From Roseobacter sp. CCS2 (GTDB lineage Bacteria; Pseudomonadota; Alphaproteobacteria; Rhodobacterales; Rhodobacteraceae), in NCBI RefSeq assembly GCF_000169435.1, contig NZ_AAYB01000003.1:62001-126000 (forward strand): a stretch of 64,000 bases of DNA, given 5' to 3'. Positions within the stretch are counted from its first letter, which is position 1; every line of letters begins with the position of its first letter. The translations under genes and the position numbers were made by a program. The notes below the pieces were generated by a model. It was not told the DNA's origin. It made no database searches and saw nothing but the letters and a program-made list of their open reading frames with translations. This document shows, piece by piece, positions 24,843 through 34,893 of the stretch.

Positions 24843-25681
24843 GCAAGAAAAGCCTGCATCGGATTGCAGCGGCTTTGGAACGGTTAAGCCCTGCACCCGC
24901 TGACGCGCCTGACTTTACGGCGGCATCAGCCTTTGTGTGGCACGCTGACCCTGATCGTTTGGAACCTGTGGCGCGGGTCAACTGCGTTGATGTTGATCTG
25001 CTTGTGGGTGTTGATCGGTCGCGTGATACGTTGGTGGCCAATACCGTACAATTTGCTGCGGGTTTGCCCGCAAATAACGCCCTTTTATGGGGTGCGCGGG
25101 GCATGGGAAAATCAAGCCTTGTCAAATCCGTACACGGCGCAGTGCATGCAGATCATAAGGGGCTGAAGATTGTGGAGGTACAGCGCGAGGACCTACCGAC
25201 AATCGGGCGCTGCCTAAATCTGCTGCGCGGTGCGAAAGAGCGGTTTATACTGTTTTGCGATGACCTGTCCTTTGGCCATGATGATGCCCACTATAAATCA
25301 CTTAAAGCGGTGTTGGACGGTGGGATCGAAGGGCGGCCTGAAAATGTGGTGCTTTACGCGACGTCCAACCGGCGTCACCTTATGCCGCGTGATATGATCG
25401 AGAATGAGCGTTCTTCGGCCATTTCCCCGTCAGAGGCTGTGGAAGAAAAAGTATCTCTTTCGGATCGTTTTGGTCTTTGGCTTGGGTTTCATCCCTGCGA
25501 TCAGGATGAATATCTGGCGATGATCTGCGGGTATTGCGATGCGTATGGCGTCGATATCGACGATGCGACTTTGCGGGCGGAAGCCGTTGAATGGCAGGCG
25601 ACACGCGGCAGCCGATCAGGCCGGGTGGCTTGGCAATATTTCACGGATCTGGCGGGCAGGCGGGGCGTGATATTGGGGTAA
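24839..25681 (+). CDS. DUF815 family AAA-type ATP-binding protein
   Basis: This 280-residue protein has a Walker A motif in LLWGARGMGKSSLVKSVHG near residue 83, a Walker B in FILFCDDLSFG near residue 138 and a sensor-like ATSNRRHLMPRDM near residue 178. These match the DUF815 ATPase family. Function is not known. The GTG start overlaps the tatC stop, so it belongs to the tat transcript. This arrangement recurs in the family of organisms and may point to a role linked to export, but that is inference. Confidence 0.88.
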   Translation: MSKKSLHRIAAALERLSPAPADAPDFTAASAFVWHADPDRLEPVARVNCVDVDLLVGVDRSRDTLVANTVQFAAGLPANNALLWGARGMGKSSLVKSVHGAVHADHKGLKIVEVQREDLPTIGRCLNLLRGAKERFILFCDDLSFGHDDAHYKSLKAVLDGGIEGRPENVVLYATSNRRHLMPRDMIENERSSAISPSEAVEEKVSLSDRFGLWLGFHPCDQDEYLAMICGYCDAYGVDIDDATLRAEAVEWQATRGSRSGRVAWQYFTDLAGRRGVILG

Positions 25682-25714
25682 GGTGGATCATGATCCACCT
25701 TACTTATCTGTCAC

Positions 25715-26914
25715 TTAAGGCAAGAAATCACCCGGATCGAGACTTTGCAGACCACGTCGTACCTCAAAGTGGAGGAAGCTTGGATCAGCCGCGCGCACCT
25801 TACCAATCGTTTGCCCGCGCGAAACGCTTTCGTTTTTGTCGACTGTCAGCGCGTCCATTTGCGTATAGACGGTCAGTAACCCGTCACTGTGTTTGATGAC
25901 GACAATCGAACCACCGCTGGTGTCGGTTGTCACCGCCGCAACTGTACCAGAGCCCGCGGCCTGCACATCTGTCCCTGCAGGAACCCCAATATCAACGCCT
26001 TCGTTTGTACCCGGCGCGTAGGCGCGGATGATGGAACCTTGCACCGGCATCAGGAAGCGCGCACCACTGCTGGCAGGCTGCGCGGATGTTGTGCCAAGAT
26101 CAGGTGTGGCAGGCACAGCCGCTGCGGCAACCGGTGCTGACGGCGTGTCGGCCGGTAAAGGCCGCGCCGCACTAGGGGGCACTGGCGTCGCCGTGCCGTC
26201 ACCCGGCGCGGTCACGGCGGCAGTCGCTACCGGTGCGGGCGATGTCCCGCCCTGTGGGATCAACAGGAACTGGCCCTCACGTATGGTGAATTCGGAATCA
26301 AGGCCGTTCCATTCGGAGATACTTGCCACCGGCACGCTATAAAGGCGCGAAATCGAAAAGGCGGTTTCACCGCGCTTGACCTGGTGGCGGATGGGTTCGG
26401 TGCCGCGCACGACTGGTGTTGAAGGCGCAGGTGCTGCGGCTGGTGCAATTGGCGTTGCCGTTACGCCAGTGCCTGATGCATCCGCGCGGTCAAGTGCCGT
26501 CGTTGCAACCGCGGTGACGTCAAATGGCTGGATCGGTCCGGTTCCGACAGCACCGGTCGCTGGCGATGGCTCTGCCACACGTGTTGGCAAGGCGATGACC
26601 TCATCGCGCCGCAGGATGACGTCTGGGGCAATGCCATTGTATTCAGCCAGTTCGTTTGCATCGAGGCCAAGGCGGATTGCGATGCCACGAATGGTATCAT
26701 CGCGCCGCGCGACCACGACTTGATAATTCGGGTATGAAATCACACCACGGTCATCGGGCCGTGGTCGTCCGGGCAGGGATTGCACAGCAGAGGTCGTGTC
26801 AAACCCGTTGCCCATATCCCGCATATCGAAATCAAAATCTTCGCATGCCGCGAGTGCAACCATTGCCACACCCGCCATTACAACGCGTCGTACCGGGATA
26901 TGCCCGTTTGCCAT
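25715..26914 (-). CDS. NlpD-like lipoprotein with LysM and degenerate LytM (M23) domain
   Basis: This 399-residue lipoprotein has a signal peptide ending AMVALAAC (lipobox, Cys near residue 24). It carries two LysM-like segments (YQVVVARRDDTIRGIAIRLGLDANELAEYNG near 62 and HQVKRGETAFSISRLYSVPVASISEWNG near 177) and a Pro/Ala-rich linker. The C-terminal M23 fold contains NEGVDIGVPAGTDVQAAGSGTV and FLHFEVRRG. The zinc ligands of active LytM enzymes (HxxxD, HxH) are incomplete: N-E-G-V-D replaces the first His and H-F-E replaces HxH. It is therefore probably an amidase activator like NlpD/EnvC rather than an enzyme. It lies after pcm on the same strand, a classic surE-pcm-nlpD order. Confidence 0.88.
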   Translation of the reverse strand: MANGHIPVRRVVMAGVAMVALAACEDFDFDMRDMGNGFDTTSAVQSLPGRPRPDDRGVISYPNYQVVVARRDDTIRGIAIRLGLDANELAEYNGIAPDVILRRDEVIALPTRVAEPSPATGAVGTGPIQPFDVTAVATTALDRADASGTGVTATPIAPAAAPAPSTPVVRGTEPIRHQVKRGETAFSISRLYSVPVASISEWNGLDSEFTIREGQFLLIPQGGTSPAPVATAAVTAPGDGTATPVPPSAARPLPADTPSAPVAAAAVPATPDLGTTSAQPASSGARFLMPVQGSIIRAYAPGTNEGVDIGVPAGTDVQAAGSGTVAAVTTDTSGGSIVVIKHSDGLLTVYTQMDALTVDKNESVSRGQTIGKVRAADPSFLHFEVRRGLQSLDPGDFLP

Positions 26915-26975
26915 GCTACCGCTCCTTTGCCAAGTCGCCCCTTATCTATGGGGTCGTACTATATTTTGGGGTAGT

Positions 26976-27617
26976 TTACTCTTGTCCGAGCCCTTCTAGC
27001 AAGGGGACAAAGCGCACAGCACGCAATTCGTCGTATTCAAGGCCAGTTTCGGTGCGTGTGACACGGATTAGGCTTTGCACAGCGTCAGATTGGCCAACAG
27101 GCAAAACCATGATCCCGCCTATACGCAACTGTGCCAGCAGGGGTCCTGGCGGGTCTTCAGCAGCAGCTGTAACCAAGATACGATCAAACGGCGCCTGTTC
27201 TTCAAATCCCCGGCTGCCGTCGGCAGTGAATGTGGTGATATTTGTGATGTCATTGGCGTCGAATACGGCGCGGGCGGCATGCACCAGTCGGCGATAGCGG
27301 TCAACAGTATAGACCCGCCGGGCCAGCTTGCTCAGGATCGCCGCCTGATAACCGGAGCCTGTACCGATTTCGAGCACTTTGTCGCGCGGGCTGATTTGCA
27401 GGGCCTGCGTCATAAGCCCCACAACCGAAGGCTGGCTGATGGTCTGACCGCAGGCGATGGGCAGCGGCATATCTTCGTAGGCGCGATCAGCAAAAGTGCC
27501 TTTGACATAGTCGGCGCGATCAACCTGCTCCATCGCGGTCAGAACACGTGTGTCGGTCACGCCTTTGCTGCGCAGCGCGTAAAGGAATTGCATCTTCATG
27601 GCCGCATCAAATGTCAC
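26976..27617 (-). CDS. pcm: Protein-L-isoaspartate O-methyltransferase
   Basis: This 213-residue SAM-dependent enzyme methylates isoaspartyl residues in damaged proteins and so starts their repair. It carries the PCMT motifs [27 protein letters not shown] near residue 46 and [27 protein letters not shown] near residue 82 (SAM site). [32 protein letters not shown] follows near residue 145. It starts with GTG that overlaps the surE stop (GTGA), giving translational coupling. Confidence 0.93.
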   Translation of the reverse strand: MTFDAAMKMQFLYALRSKGVTDTRVLTAMEQVDRADYVKGTFADRAYEDMPLPIACGQTISQPSVVGLMTQALQISPRDKVLEIGTGSGYQAAILSKLARRVYTVDRYRRLVHAARAVFDANDITNITTFTADGSRGFEEQAPFDRILVTAAAEDPPGPLLAQLRIGGIMVLPVGQSDAVQSLIRVTRTETGLEYDELRAVRFVPLLEGLGQE

Positions 27618-28399
27618 TTGAGTGCATCCTTAAGCGTATCCACCAGCGCATAATCAGTCAGGTCCGCCCGCATTGGCGTGATCGAGATATAGCCATCAAG
27701 GTTCGCTGCCGCGTCCGTGCCCGGTGCTGTTGGTTCATGCTGCGGGCCGCCGCGCACCCACAAAAACTTGCGTCCGGTGGGTGATGTCTGCGCCTCAGCC
27801 CGGAACCGGGTGTTCAAACGAAAGCCTTGGGTTGTCGCGGCCATACCTTTGACGGCTGCGGCAGGGACGGGCGGAAAATTGACGTTATAGAACACCTTAT
27901 AATCCGCATCATCCCAAAGTGTTTCATTAAGCAAAGCACGGACCGTGGCAGCACCATGGACAGCCGCTGCTTCAAACGGATCATCGAGGTTTGCATTGTC
28001 AGGGCCGTAGAACTGCGAAAGGGCTATGGACCGTACGCCTTGCAACGCCCCTTCGATGCATGCGCCGATCGTGCCGGAATAAAGTGTGTTTTCGGCGGCG
28101 TTGTTGCCCCGGTTCACCCCTGACAGGATCAGATCAGGTGGATTGTCTTTCAAAACATCATATAGCCCCGCAATCACACAATCAGCAGGTGATCCTTCGG
28201 CGGCAAACCGACGCGGACCCAGCTCTGCGATCATCGTGGGATGGGTGTAGCTGATACAGTGACCAACGCCTGATTGTTCAAAGGCGGGTGCTACGGTCCA
28301 GACTTCGCCATCGGGGCCAGCAACTTCTTTTGCGATGTCAGTCAAAACACGCAGTCCGGGTGCATTGATGCCATCATCGTTGGTAATCAAGATCTGCAT
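27614..28399 (-). CDS. surE: 5'/3'-nucleotidase SurE
   Basis: This 261-residue phosphatase hydrolyses nucleoside monophosphates and short polyphosphates under stress. The metal site is at the N-terminus ([17 protein letters not shown], Asp-Asp), with SGVGHCISY (Ser), GSPADCV, and [28 protein letters not shown] (Asn). Length is normal. It is the first gene of surE-pcm, upstream of the nlpD-like gene. Confidence 0.95.
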   Translation of the reverse strand: MQILITNDDGINAPGLRVLTDIAKEVAGPDGEVWTVAPAFEQSGVGHCISYTHPTMIAELGPRRFAAEGSPADCVIAGLYDVLKDNPPDLILSGVNRGNNAAENTLYSGTIGACIEGALQGVRSIALSQFYGPDNANLDDPFEAAAVHGAATVRALLNETLWDDADYKVFYNVNFPPVPAAAVKGMAATTQGFRLNTRFRAEAQTSPTGRKFLWVRGGPQHEPTAPGTDAAANLDGYISITPMRADLTDYALVDTLKDALK

Positions 28400-28485
28400 G
28401 AAGCGCCCCTTTTGCTTATGGGTTGTTCCTATGCGTAGATGCGATGGGCGGCAAGTCGGACAGCGCGGCGCGCGGCCTGATGGCT

Positions 28486-29127
28486 TTAGCCGAGGATCAT
28501 TGGCAACAGTCGTGCGGCCTCTGCCGCTGGTTCGGTCAGTGCCGCGCGATCCTCACCGGGATAAAAGCGGGCGCGTGTGGCCGTTGGCATGGGGTCTGGT
28601 GTCAGGATTTGCACATTGGGCCCGGTCTTGGCGCTTTCTGCGGCCCAACTGCGTGCCAGCGCGATCTGTGCGCCCTTGGTTGCGCCATAAGCGCCAAAGA
28701 ACTGATCGCCACCGCGCGGATCATCAAAGAAGACCGCTTGGCCGGTTTGCCCCAGCAGCGGGCTGACATAGGCGATAAGGCGTGAAGTCGCCTCAATATT
28801 GATGGTCATTGACTTGGCCAGATCTTTGGGACCGATATGCCCGGCAGGGGCAAGGGGGGCTGCATGGATGGCTGTGTGCAGCCATAGATCAAGGCTGCCC
28901 CAGCGATCATAAATCCCGCGGCACAATTGCTGCATGGCTTCATCAATGCCGATATCCATCGGTGCAAGCGTGGCTTGGCCACCTGCCGCCTGGATCGCAT
29001 CATCCAATTCTTCCAACGCGCCGACCGTTTTGCCGACAGCGATGATATGATGGGTGGGGGCAAGGGCCTTAGCCAAAGCCGCGCCAAGGCCGCGTGATGC
29101 GCCGGTGATCAATGCAGTTTTTGTCAT
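28486..29127 (-). CDS. Short-chain dehydrogenase/reductase
   Basis: This 213-residue SDR has the cofactor site [19 protein letters not shown] at the start, a central strand [17 protein letters not shown] in place of the usual NNAG, and the catalytic YGATK near residue 150. It ends shortly after the active site ([16 protein letters not shown]), so it is at the small end of the family. The central NNAG region is replaced by HTAIH, a noticeable deviation. Substrate is unknown. It is upstream of surE on the same strand, separated by about 90 bases. Confidence 0.82.
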   Translation of the reverse strand: MTKTALITGASRGLGAALAKALAPTHHIIAVGKTVGALEELDDAIQAAGGQATLAPMDIGIDEAMQQLCRGIYDRWGSLDLWLHTAIHAAPLAPAGHIGPKDLAKSMTINIEATSRLIAYVSPLLGQTGQAVFFDDPRGGDQFFGAYGATKGAQIALARSWAAESAKTGPNVQILTPDPMPTATRARFYPGEDRAALTEPAAEAARLLPMILG

Positions 29128-29166
29128 GGGGCGGGTGATGTGCCGAACGGCGCGCAAGGTCAAGCT

Positions 29167-29451
29167 TTAGCTGCGCGGCAGTTCTAATGCTTCTGTGCGC
29201 CCCCAGCGGTTCGTAAGCAATATCTGTTCATCGCCGATTGCCGTGATCTGCATACCAAAAGCTGTGTCGCCCACTTGGACGCGCGCGATCTGGCCGCGCG
29301 ACGACCGCAACAAAGCCGCCATGCCATCATGAGCATCCATCAATCCGATGACCGAAAGACTGTTCAGTTCAAGTGCATCTGGCTTTGTGGCATTGCGCCA
29401 GCAGTGCGGCGCTGTGATTTTGGTCTGACATAATGAAAACTGCGTCGATTT
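29167..29451 (-). pseudogene. 5'-truncated PilP-like conserved protein fragment
   Basis: Reading the minus strand from a TAA at 29452-29454, an open stretch of about 94 codons gives NATKPDALELNSLSVIGLMDAHDGMAALL, then a segment RSSRGQIARVQVGDTAFGMQITAIGDEQILLTN, ending LELPRS. This follows the C-terminal pattern I remember for a Rhodobacteraceae protein annotated as PilP-like: A.....A.L.L....LIGV, RALVR, KVKVGD, VAAI. No ATG, GTG or TTG lies between the upstream stop and the conserved start, and the long N-terminal part of intact members is missing. It therefore appears to be a decayed 3' fragment beside the SDR gene. Confidence 0.5.
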
Positions 29452-29566
29452 TTATCGTTTGCGCGCTCTTGCCAGAGAATGCGGTGAAGAAAAAGGGGGC
29501 AGAGGACAGCTTAACGCTGCGTCGCAGCAAAAAAACGATCACATTGATGTTAGATAGCGCTCGCCG

Positions 29567-31036
29567 TCATTCGGCCGCTGTTTTTGCCTGAAAGCCCTGC
29601 TCAATCATATCTGATGGGGCGACGGGATATTCGCCAGAAAAGCAGGCATCGCAGTAGGCTGGTGCGTTTGGATCGCGCCCTTTGGCTTCGCCAACCGCGC
29701 GGTAAAGACCGTTGAGCGAAATGAACTTGAGGCTATCAACACCCAAATGATCGCGCATTTCGTCCTCGGTCATGGTCGCAGCCAGCAGTTTGTCGCGCTG
29801 GGGGGTATCGACACCGTAAAAGCACGGCCATTGTGTGGGTGGCGACGCAATGCGGAAATGCACCTCAGCAGCACCGGCATCCAAGATCATTTCCTTGATC
29901 TTGCGGCTGGTGGTGCCGCGCACGACACTGTCATCCACAAGGATCACCCGTTTGCCTTTGATCAGCGCGCGATTGACGTTGAGTTTCAGGCGCACCCCCA
30001 TGTTGCGAATGCTTTCGGTCGGTTCAATGAACGTTCGGCCCATGTATTGATTGCGGATGATGCCCATCGCGTAAGGAATGCCGGATTCCAGCGAATAACC
30101 AATCGCCGCCGGCGTGCCACTGTCAGGCACCGGGCAAACCAGATCGGCATCGACGGGATTTTCTTTGGCCAGCTCGCGCCCAATGTTTTCGCGTGTTTCA
30201 TAGACGGACCGACCGCCCAGAATGCTGTCAGGACGGCTGAAATAGACATGCTCAAAAATGCAGAAGCGCGCCCGGTTGGGCCGGAAGGGGAAGTGGCTTG
30301 CGACACCTTTTTCGGTCACAACAACCATCTCACCGGGTTCAATCTCGCGTACAAACTCGGCCCCGATGATGTCGAGCGCGCAGGTTTCAGACGCAAGCGC
30401 CCAGCCATCGCCGATTTTTCCTAGTACCAGCGGGCGTACGCCCAGCGGGTCGCGGCAGCCGATCAGCTTGGTCCGGGTCATGGCGACGATGGAAAACGCG
30501 CCTTCGACCTTGCGCAACGCCTCTTCCATGCGGTCAGGAATGTTGCGGCCCATGGACCGTGCCATCAGGTGGATGATACATTCACTGTCAGAGGAGCTTT
30601 GAAAAATCGAGCCACGCTCGATCAGCTCGCGGCGCAGCGACAATGCGTTGGTGATATTGCCATTATGCGCAATCGCCGCACCACCCATGGAAAATTCGCC
30701 AAAGAACGGCTGCACGTCGCGCATCGCCGTCTGCCCTTTAGACCCGGCGGTGGAATAGCGTACATGCCCAATGCCAATTGTGCCGGGCAGGCGTTCCATC
30801 ATCGCGGCAGATGTAAAGTTATCGCGGACCAGACCCATACGACGTTGCTGGCTAAAGCCTGTTTCGACGTCATGGGTGACAATGCCACCTGCCTCTTGTC
30901 CGCGGTGTTGCAGGGCGTGCAGGCCAAGGGCGACAAAGTTTGATGCATCGGTCACGCCGACAACGCCAAAAACGCCACATTCCTCCCGCAGTTTATCATC
31001 ATCAAAAGGATCAGCGGGGGGCATCGCGGTGGACAA
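29567..31036 (-). CDS. purF: Amidophosphoribosyltransferase
   Basis: This 489-residue enzyme carries out the first committed step of purine synthesis (PRPP to phosphoribosylamine using glutamine). Its N-terminal glutaminase domain has EECGVFGVVG near residue 18 (nucleophilic Cys after propeptide removal), HALQHRGQEAGG and GIGHVRYSTAGS. The C-terminal phosphoribosyltransferase domain has the PRPP loop VILVDDSVVRGTTSRK near residue 350. The start is a TTG preceded by GGAGCTGCCCCC; an internal ATG four codons on has no ribosome site. It follows cvpA, as in many bacteria, but a terminator separates the two. Confidence 0.95.
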   Translation of the reverse strand: MSTAMPPADPFDDDKLREECGVFGVVGVTDASNFVALGLHALQHRGQEAGGIVTHDVETGFSQQRRMGLVRDNFTSAAMMERLPGTIGIGHVRYSTAGSKGQTAMRDVQPFFGEFSMGGAAIAHNGNITNALSLRRELIERGSIFQSSSDSECIIHLMARSMGRNIPDRMEEALRKVEGAFSIVAMTRTKLIGCRDPLGVRPLVLGKIGDGWALASETCALDIIGAEFVREIEPGEMVVVTEKGVASHFPFRPNRARFCIFEHVYFSRPDSILGGRSVYETRENIGRELAKENPVDADLVCPVPDSGTPAAIGYSLESGIPYAMGIIRNQYMGRTFIEPTESIRNMGVRLKLNVNRALIKGKRVILVDDSVVRGTTSRKIKEMILDAGAAEVHFRIASPPTQWPCFYGVDTPQRDKLLAATMTEDEMRDHLGVDSLKFISLNGLYRAVGEAKGRDPNAPAYCDACFSGEYPVAPSDMIEQGFQAKTAAE

Positions 31037-31171
31037 GGGGGCAGCTCCGAATCCGTTAGATTTGTCGTGCCACCCTCTTAGTGGGTCAAAGGCGGTCTGT
31101 CACCAAACGATCAGACTTCTTTGCCGGGAAAGACTGTTTCGTCGCAGGTGGGGCACATTCAACAACAAAAA

Positions 31172-31199
31172 GGGCCGCTGTGCTTTCGCGCAGCGGCCC
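31172..31199 (-). terminator. Rho-independent terminator after cvpA
   Basis: The 9-bp stem GGGCCGCTG / CAGCGGCCC with a 10-base loop is followed on the minus strand by TTTTTGTTG. It lies between the stop of cvpA and the start of purF. Confidence 0.85.
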
Positions 31200-31221
31200 A
31201 TAAATGATGTCAGGTTTTCAA

Positions 31222-31785
31222 TTACTCTGCCGGTGCGCCGCAGTTTCCAACCAATTGCTGGTACTGCTCTGTAATCCAACCCAAAGCCTGCTCTGGGTTT
31301 TGCTCTTCGATCTGGCCCGTCAGTTGTGCAAAGACCTCTGCCGCGCGGCTGTCGTCGATCATCGCAAATTCCTGAGCGGCAAAAATCGTGTCGTAGACAA
31401 AGAAAGCGACAGCGACCAGCAGGATGCCCCGCAAAACGCCGAAGAAGAACCCAAGCGCCTGATCCACGCCACCAAGGGCTGATCGCTGAACAACGCTGGA
31501 GAAAAGTGGCGTGAAGATCGACACGACCACCAAAGCAACCGCAAAGACGGCAGCAAAAGCGGCGATAATCGCCAATTCGCAGCTGTCGCCTATAAAGTCG
31601 CCAACGATGGGGATCTGGCGTACCAGCGGCTCTACCTGATCGGCAAAGATGAAAGCAACGATTGTTGCACCGATCCAACCGACAATGGCCATGGCTTCGC
31701 GCACAAAACCGCGGCTGTAGGCCAAGACGCCTGACAGCAGGACAATGATAGCGACGCCCGCGTCGACAAGTGTGAAACCTTCCAT
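31222..31785 (-). CDS. cvpA: CvpA family membrane protein
   Basis: This 187-residue protein has four predicted transmembrane helices and the CvpA pattern LVDAGVAIIVLLSGVLAYSRGFVREAMAIVGWIGA at its start. GGVDQALGFFFGVLRGILLVAV lies near residue 100. CvpA is an inner-membrane protein needed for colicin V production in E. coli and is often next to purF; its general role is unclear. AGGAGAAGACGGACC precedes the chosen ATG. It is downstream of radA on the same strand. Confidence 0.9.
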   Translation of the reverse strand: MEGFTLVDAGVAIIVLLSGVLAYSRGFVREAMAIVGWIGATIVAFIFADQVEPLVRQIPIVGDFIGDSCELAIIAAFAAVFAVALVVVSIFTPLFSSVVQRSALGGVDQALGFFFGVLRGILLVAVAFFVYDTIFAAQEFAMIDDSRAAEVFAQLTGQIEEQNPEQALGWITEQYQQLVGNCGAPAE

Positions 31786-31810
31786 GGTCCGTCTTCTCCT
31801 GCGATTGACG

Positions 31811-33175
31811 CTATCTTGCGCCAAATACCTCTTCTACAAAGCCGGCCAGATCTGTGGCATGCCGCAGACCCAAGCCCTCCACGCTGGGCTGTTTGGCCTG
31901 CTGCGGGAGTATCGCAGTTGTAAAACCAAGTTTTTGCGCCTCTTTCAATCTATTTTCGGATTGAACAACAGGACGCAGCGCACCGGACAAACTGATTTCA
32001 CCGAAAACAACCGCCTCTGCCGGCAAGGCTGCATCTTCGCGCGCCGAGACTAATGCCGCGGCGACAGCCAGGTCCGCACCCGGTTCAGAAATGCGCAAAC
32101 CCCCTGCTACGTTGAGATATACGTCCAATCCGGTGAACGCCACACCGCAGCGAGATTCGAGCACGGCAAGGATCATAGCAAGCCTGCCACCGTCCCATCC
32201 GACGACCGAACGGCGTGGTTGGCTGTGTGGCGAAGGTGCCACAAGTGCCTGAATCTCGCACAGCATGGGGCGCGATCCTTCGATGCCTGCAAAGACCACG
32301 GACCCCGGCGCAGGGTCGCCCCGTTCGGACAGGAACAGGGCAGAGGGATTCTTGACTTCAGCCAACCCTTTGCCGGTCATTTCAAAGACGCCGATTTCAT
32401 CTGCGGGGCCAAAGCGGTTCTTGACGGCGCGCAGAATACGGAACTGATGACCGCGCTCGCCCTCGAAATAAAGTACCGTATCAACCATATGTTCAACCAC
32501 GCGGGGCCCGGCGATGGCACCTTCCTTTGTGACATGCCCCACCATGATCACGGCCATGCCGTTGCGTTTGGCAAATGTCGTCAACTCATGCGCAGATGAA
32601 CGCACCTGAGATACGCTGCCCGGTGCGCTGTCAACGTTGTCCGCCCACATGGTCTGGATCGAATCGATAATTGCCAGATCGGGCTTTTCCGCCTCCAGCG
32701 TGGTCAGGATATCGCGTAGGTTGGTTTCGGAAGCGAGCATGACAGGGCTTTTTTCCAATCCCAGCCGACGGGCGCGCATTTGAACCTGGGCGTTTGATTC
32801 CTCACCTGAAATATATATAACTTTCAGTCCGTTACGCGCAAATCTTGCAGCGGCTTGCAGCAGAAGCGTAGACTTACCAATACCCGGATCGCCGCCAACC
32901 AAAAGGGCAGATGCCTTGACCAGACCGCCCCCCAGAACGCGGTCCAACTCGCCCACACCAGCCTCTGTCCGCGGCGGTTCTTGCTCTTGCGTGTCCAGAT
33001 CGGTAAGTGGGATTGCCTTGCCCCGGATCGCACCCAGCGATTTGCCCTTGGGGCCGCTGGACAATGCCTTGGATTCGCTAATCGTATTCCACGACTGACA
33101 GGCATCACACTGCCCCGACCACTTGCGAAAAGCCGCACCACATTCAGAGCATGAAAAGTTGAGATCTTTGGCCAT
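31811..33175 (-). CDS. radA: DNA repair protein RadA
   Basis: This 454-residue RecA-like branch migration ATPase has an N-terminal zinc finger (FSCSECGAAFRKWSGQCDAC), Walker A in GGDPGIGKSTLLLQ near residue 90, the RadA-specific KNRFG motif near residue 255, and a C-terminal Lon-like domain (SEPGADLAVAAALVSA and VVFGEISLSGALRPV). AAAAGGTGAAC precedes the ATG. It lies in the order alr-pqiA-radA-cvpA-purF, common in Rhodobacteraceae. Confidence 0.95.
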   Translation of the reverse strand: MAKDLNFSCSECGAAFRKWSGQCDACQSWNTISESKALSSGPKGKSLGAIRGKAIPLTDLDTQEQEPPRTEAGVGELDRVLGGGLVKASALLVGGDPGIGKSTLLLQAAARFARNGLKVIYISGEESNAQVQMRARRLGLEKSPVMLASETNLRDILTTLEAEKPDLAIIDSIQTMWADNVDSAPGSVSQVRSSAHELTTFAKRNGMAVIMVGHVTKEGAIAGPRVVEHMVDTVLYFEGERGHQFRILRAVKNRFGPADEIGVFEMTGKGLAEVKNPSALFLSERGDPAPGSVVFAGIEGSRPMLCEIQALVAPSPHSQPRRSVVGWDGGRLAMILAVLESRCGVAFTGLDVYLNVAGGLRISEPGADLAVAAALVSAREDAALPAEAVVFGEISLSGALRPVVQSENRLKEAQKLGFTTAILPQQAKQPSVEGLGLRHATDLAGFVEEVFGAR

Positions 33176-33217
33176 GTTCACCTTTTGGACCAAAAGCCGA
33201 ACCTTGGCAATGATCTG

Positions 33218-33664
33218 TTAGGTGTTCGCCTTGGCCCGCGGTGTCAGTGCTGAAATCACGATTGAGGTAATGATGCAGGCGGTAAACATATAAAGCCCCC
33301 AACCTGTTTCCACTTTGCCAATGCCGACACCTTTAAAAACAACGATATATAGCGCAATAAGAAACACATCCGCCATCGCCAGCTTGCCGATCCACGACAG
33401 GGCAGGCAGTGTTTTGTCCTTAAGCAAGTCAAAGTGGACAAGCGCAAGGCCGATTGTCTTAAGATAAGGCGCAAACAATGCAAAGGCGGTCACAAGCAGC
33501 GCCAACGCAACATCGCTGTCCCACAATGCCTGCATGCCTGAGATCACGCTGATTTCACTTAGTCCAAAGATCGGCAAAAGACCGGCCCGCATCAAGGGGG
33601 CGAACCACGCGATTGGAAACAGGATCAAAAGGGTAAGATTGGCGATACGCAGAACATTCAACAT
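33218..33664 (-). CDS. Paraquat-inducible protein A family membrane protein
   Basis: This 148-residue protein has four hydrophobic helices (about residues 5-25, 47-65, 85-105 and 120-140) and the PqiA half-domain pattern: LLPIFGLSEISVISGMQALWDSD, then a LPALSWIGKLAMADVFLIALYIV segment. PqiA proteins belong to inner-membrane complexes that work with MCE (PqiB) proteins in lipid transport; this short form has a single module. No PqiB gene is adjacent. It lies between alr and radA. Confidence 0.8.
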   Translation of the reverse strand: MLNVLRIANLTLLILFPIAWFAPLMRAGLLPIFGLSEISVISGMQALWDSDVALALLVTAFALFAPYLKTIGLALVHFDLLKDKTLPALSWIGKLAMADVFLIALYIVVFKGVGIGKVETGWGLYMFTACIITSIVISALTPRAKANT

Positions 33665-33720
33665 AAGAAATCCAAACAAATTCTAGTATTTGCATTGTAA
33701 AGTTCATGCATCATGGCAAC

Positions 33721-34758
33721 TTACTTGCCAAATGTCTTGCGATTGTAGCGGTCGCCAAGTTGGGTCAGCACCTCGTACCCGATAGTGTTGGCCGCCTGCG
33801 CCAGATCATCAACCCCTTGGTGCGGCCCGATCAGGGTTAGCTTCTTTGGTGTCTCGGTCAGGTCGGTGACATCAATTGTTAGCAAATCCATGGACACGCG
33901 GCTGACCAAAGGGCACGGCGTGTCACCATGATACAGTGTGGCCTTGTCTGACAAGATACGTGCGATGCCATCTGCATAACCGGCCGAGACTGTCGCGATC
34001 CGCGAAGCGCGGGTCGCTTGCCAAACGTTTCCATATCCGACGACTTCGCCTTCAGCGACATCGCGCACCTGTATCACAGGCAAATCAAGCTCTATTACCG
34101 GGCTTGCCTGCGCAAAGGGCAAACCGCCATAAAGGCCGATGCCAGGGCGGGTCAGGTCAAAGTGATATTCAGGACCCAGCAGAATACCGCCCGTTGCAGC
34201 CAGTGATCGCGGGGCGGTGATTCCATCGGTCATCTTTTTGAATTGGGCCAGTTGATAAGGGTTCATCGGATGATCAGGCTCATCCGCGCATGCCAAATGC
34301 GACATAACAAGGCGCGGCTTTTGCGCCAGTGCCAGTTCCGCGACCGCCGCCCATTCCTGCATTTCCATGCCCAGTCGGTTCATGCCGGTATCAAGCTGAA
34401 CGCCAAAAGGGTGGCCGGGCAGGGTTTCCAGATGATGGGTCAGTTGCTCAACAGAATTGAGCATGGGCGTCAGGCCCAGTTCGCGAATGATGTCGGTATC
34501 GCCTGCCATATGACCCGAAAACACGCTGATTTCAGGCTTGGGCCCCAGTTCTTCGCGGATTGCCGCCGCTTCCTCGGCGACGGCTACAAAGAATTGACGA
34601 ACCCCCGCCTTGAAAAGGGCCTTGGCCACATTCGCGGCCCCCAGACCATAGCCATTGGCCTTGACCACAGCCGCTGTCTTGCAGTCTGTCATCGCGTCCA
34701 AGGCGCGCCAGTTGGCGACGACGGCATCAAGGTCAATGATCAGGAGTCCGGTGCTCAT
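33721..34758 (-). CDS. alr: Alanine racemase
   Basis: This 345-residue PLP enzyme makes D-alanine for peptidoglycan. The PLP lysine lies in [13 protein letters not shown] near residue 34. [12 protein letters not shown] near residue 120, [10 protein letters not shown], and the second active-site Tyr in [12 protein letters not shown] near residue 255 follow, and [19 protein letters not shown] closes the barrel domain. AAAGGTCGCT precedes the ATG. It is divergent from the sterol-desaturase family gene. Confidence 0.95.
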   Translation of the reverse strand: MSTGLLIIDLDAVVANWRALDAMTDCKTAAVVKANGYGLGAANVAKALFKAGVRQFFVAVAEEAAAIREELGPKPEISVFSGHMAGDTDIIRELGLTPMLNSVEQLTHHLETLPGHPFGVQLDTGMNRLGMEMQEWAAVAELALAQKPRLVMSHLACADEPDHPMNPYQLAQFKKMTDGITAPRSLAATGGILLGPEYHFDLTRPGIGLYGGLPFAQASPVIELDLPVIQVRDVAEGEVVGYGNVWQATRASRIATVSAGYADGIARILSDKATLYHGDTPCPLVSRVSMDLLTIDVTDLTETPKKLTLIGPHQGVDDLAQAANTIGYEVLTQLGDRYNRKTFGK

Positions 34759-34893
34759 AGCGACCTTTTGGCAGGGGGTTTGGCGGGGGGCAAGCATTTT
34801 GGCATCACCTGTCGCAGGTTACTGGTATTCCTGCCTTTCTCTTGCCGCGTTTATTCGGTTATTTTAGCGCAGGTCATAGGTAAGAGGTGCAGC

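Noticed and set aside
29747..30424. Open frame of 225 codons on the plus strand
   Set aside because: Antisense to purF.
34243..34893. Long N-terminal extension of the sterol-desaturase family gene
   Set aside because: It lies antisense to alr and has no similarity to the family; a GTG with a ribosome site at 34894 fits better.
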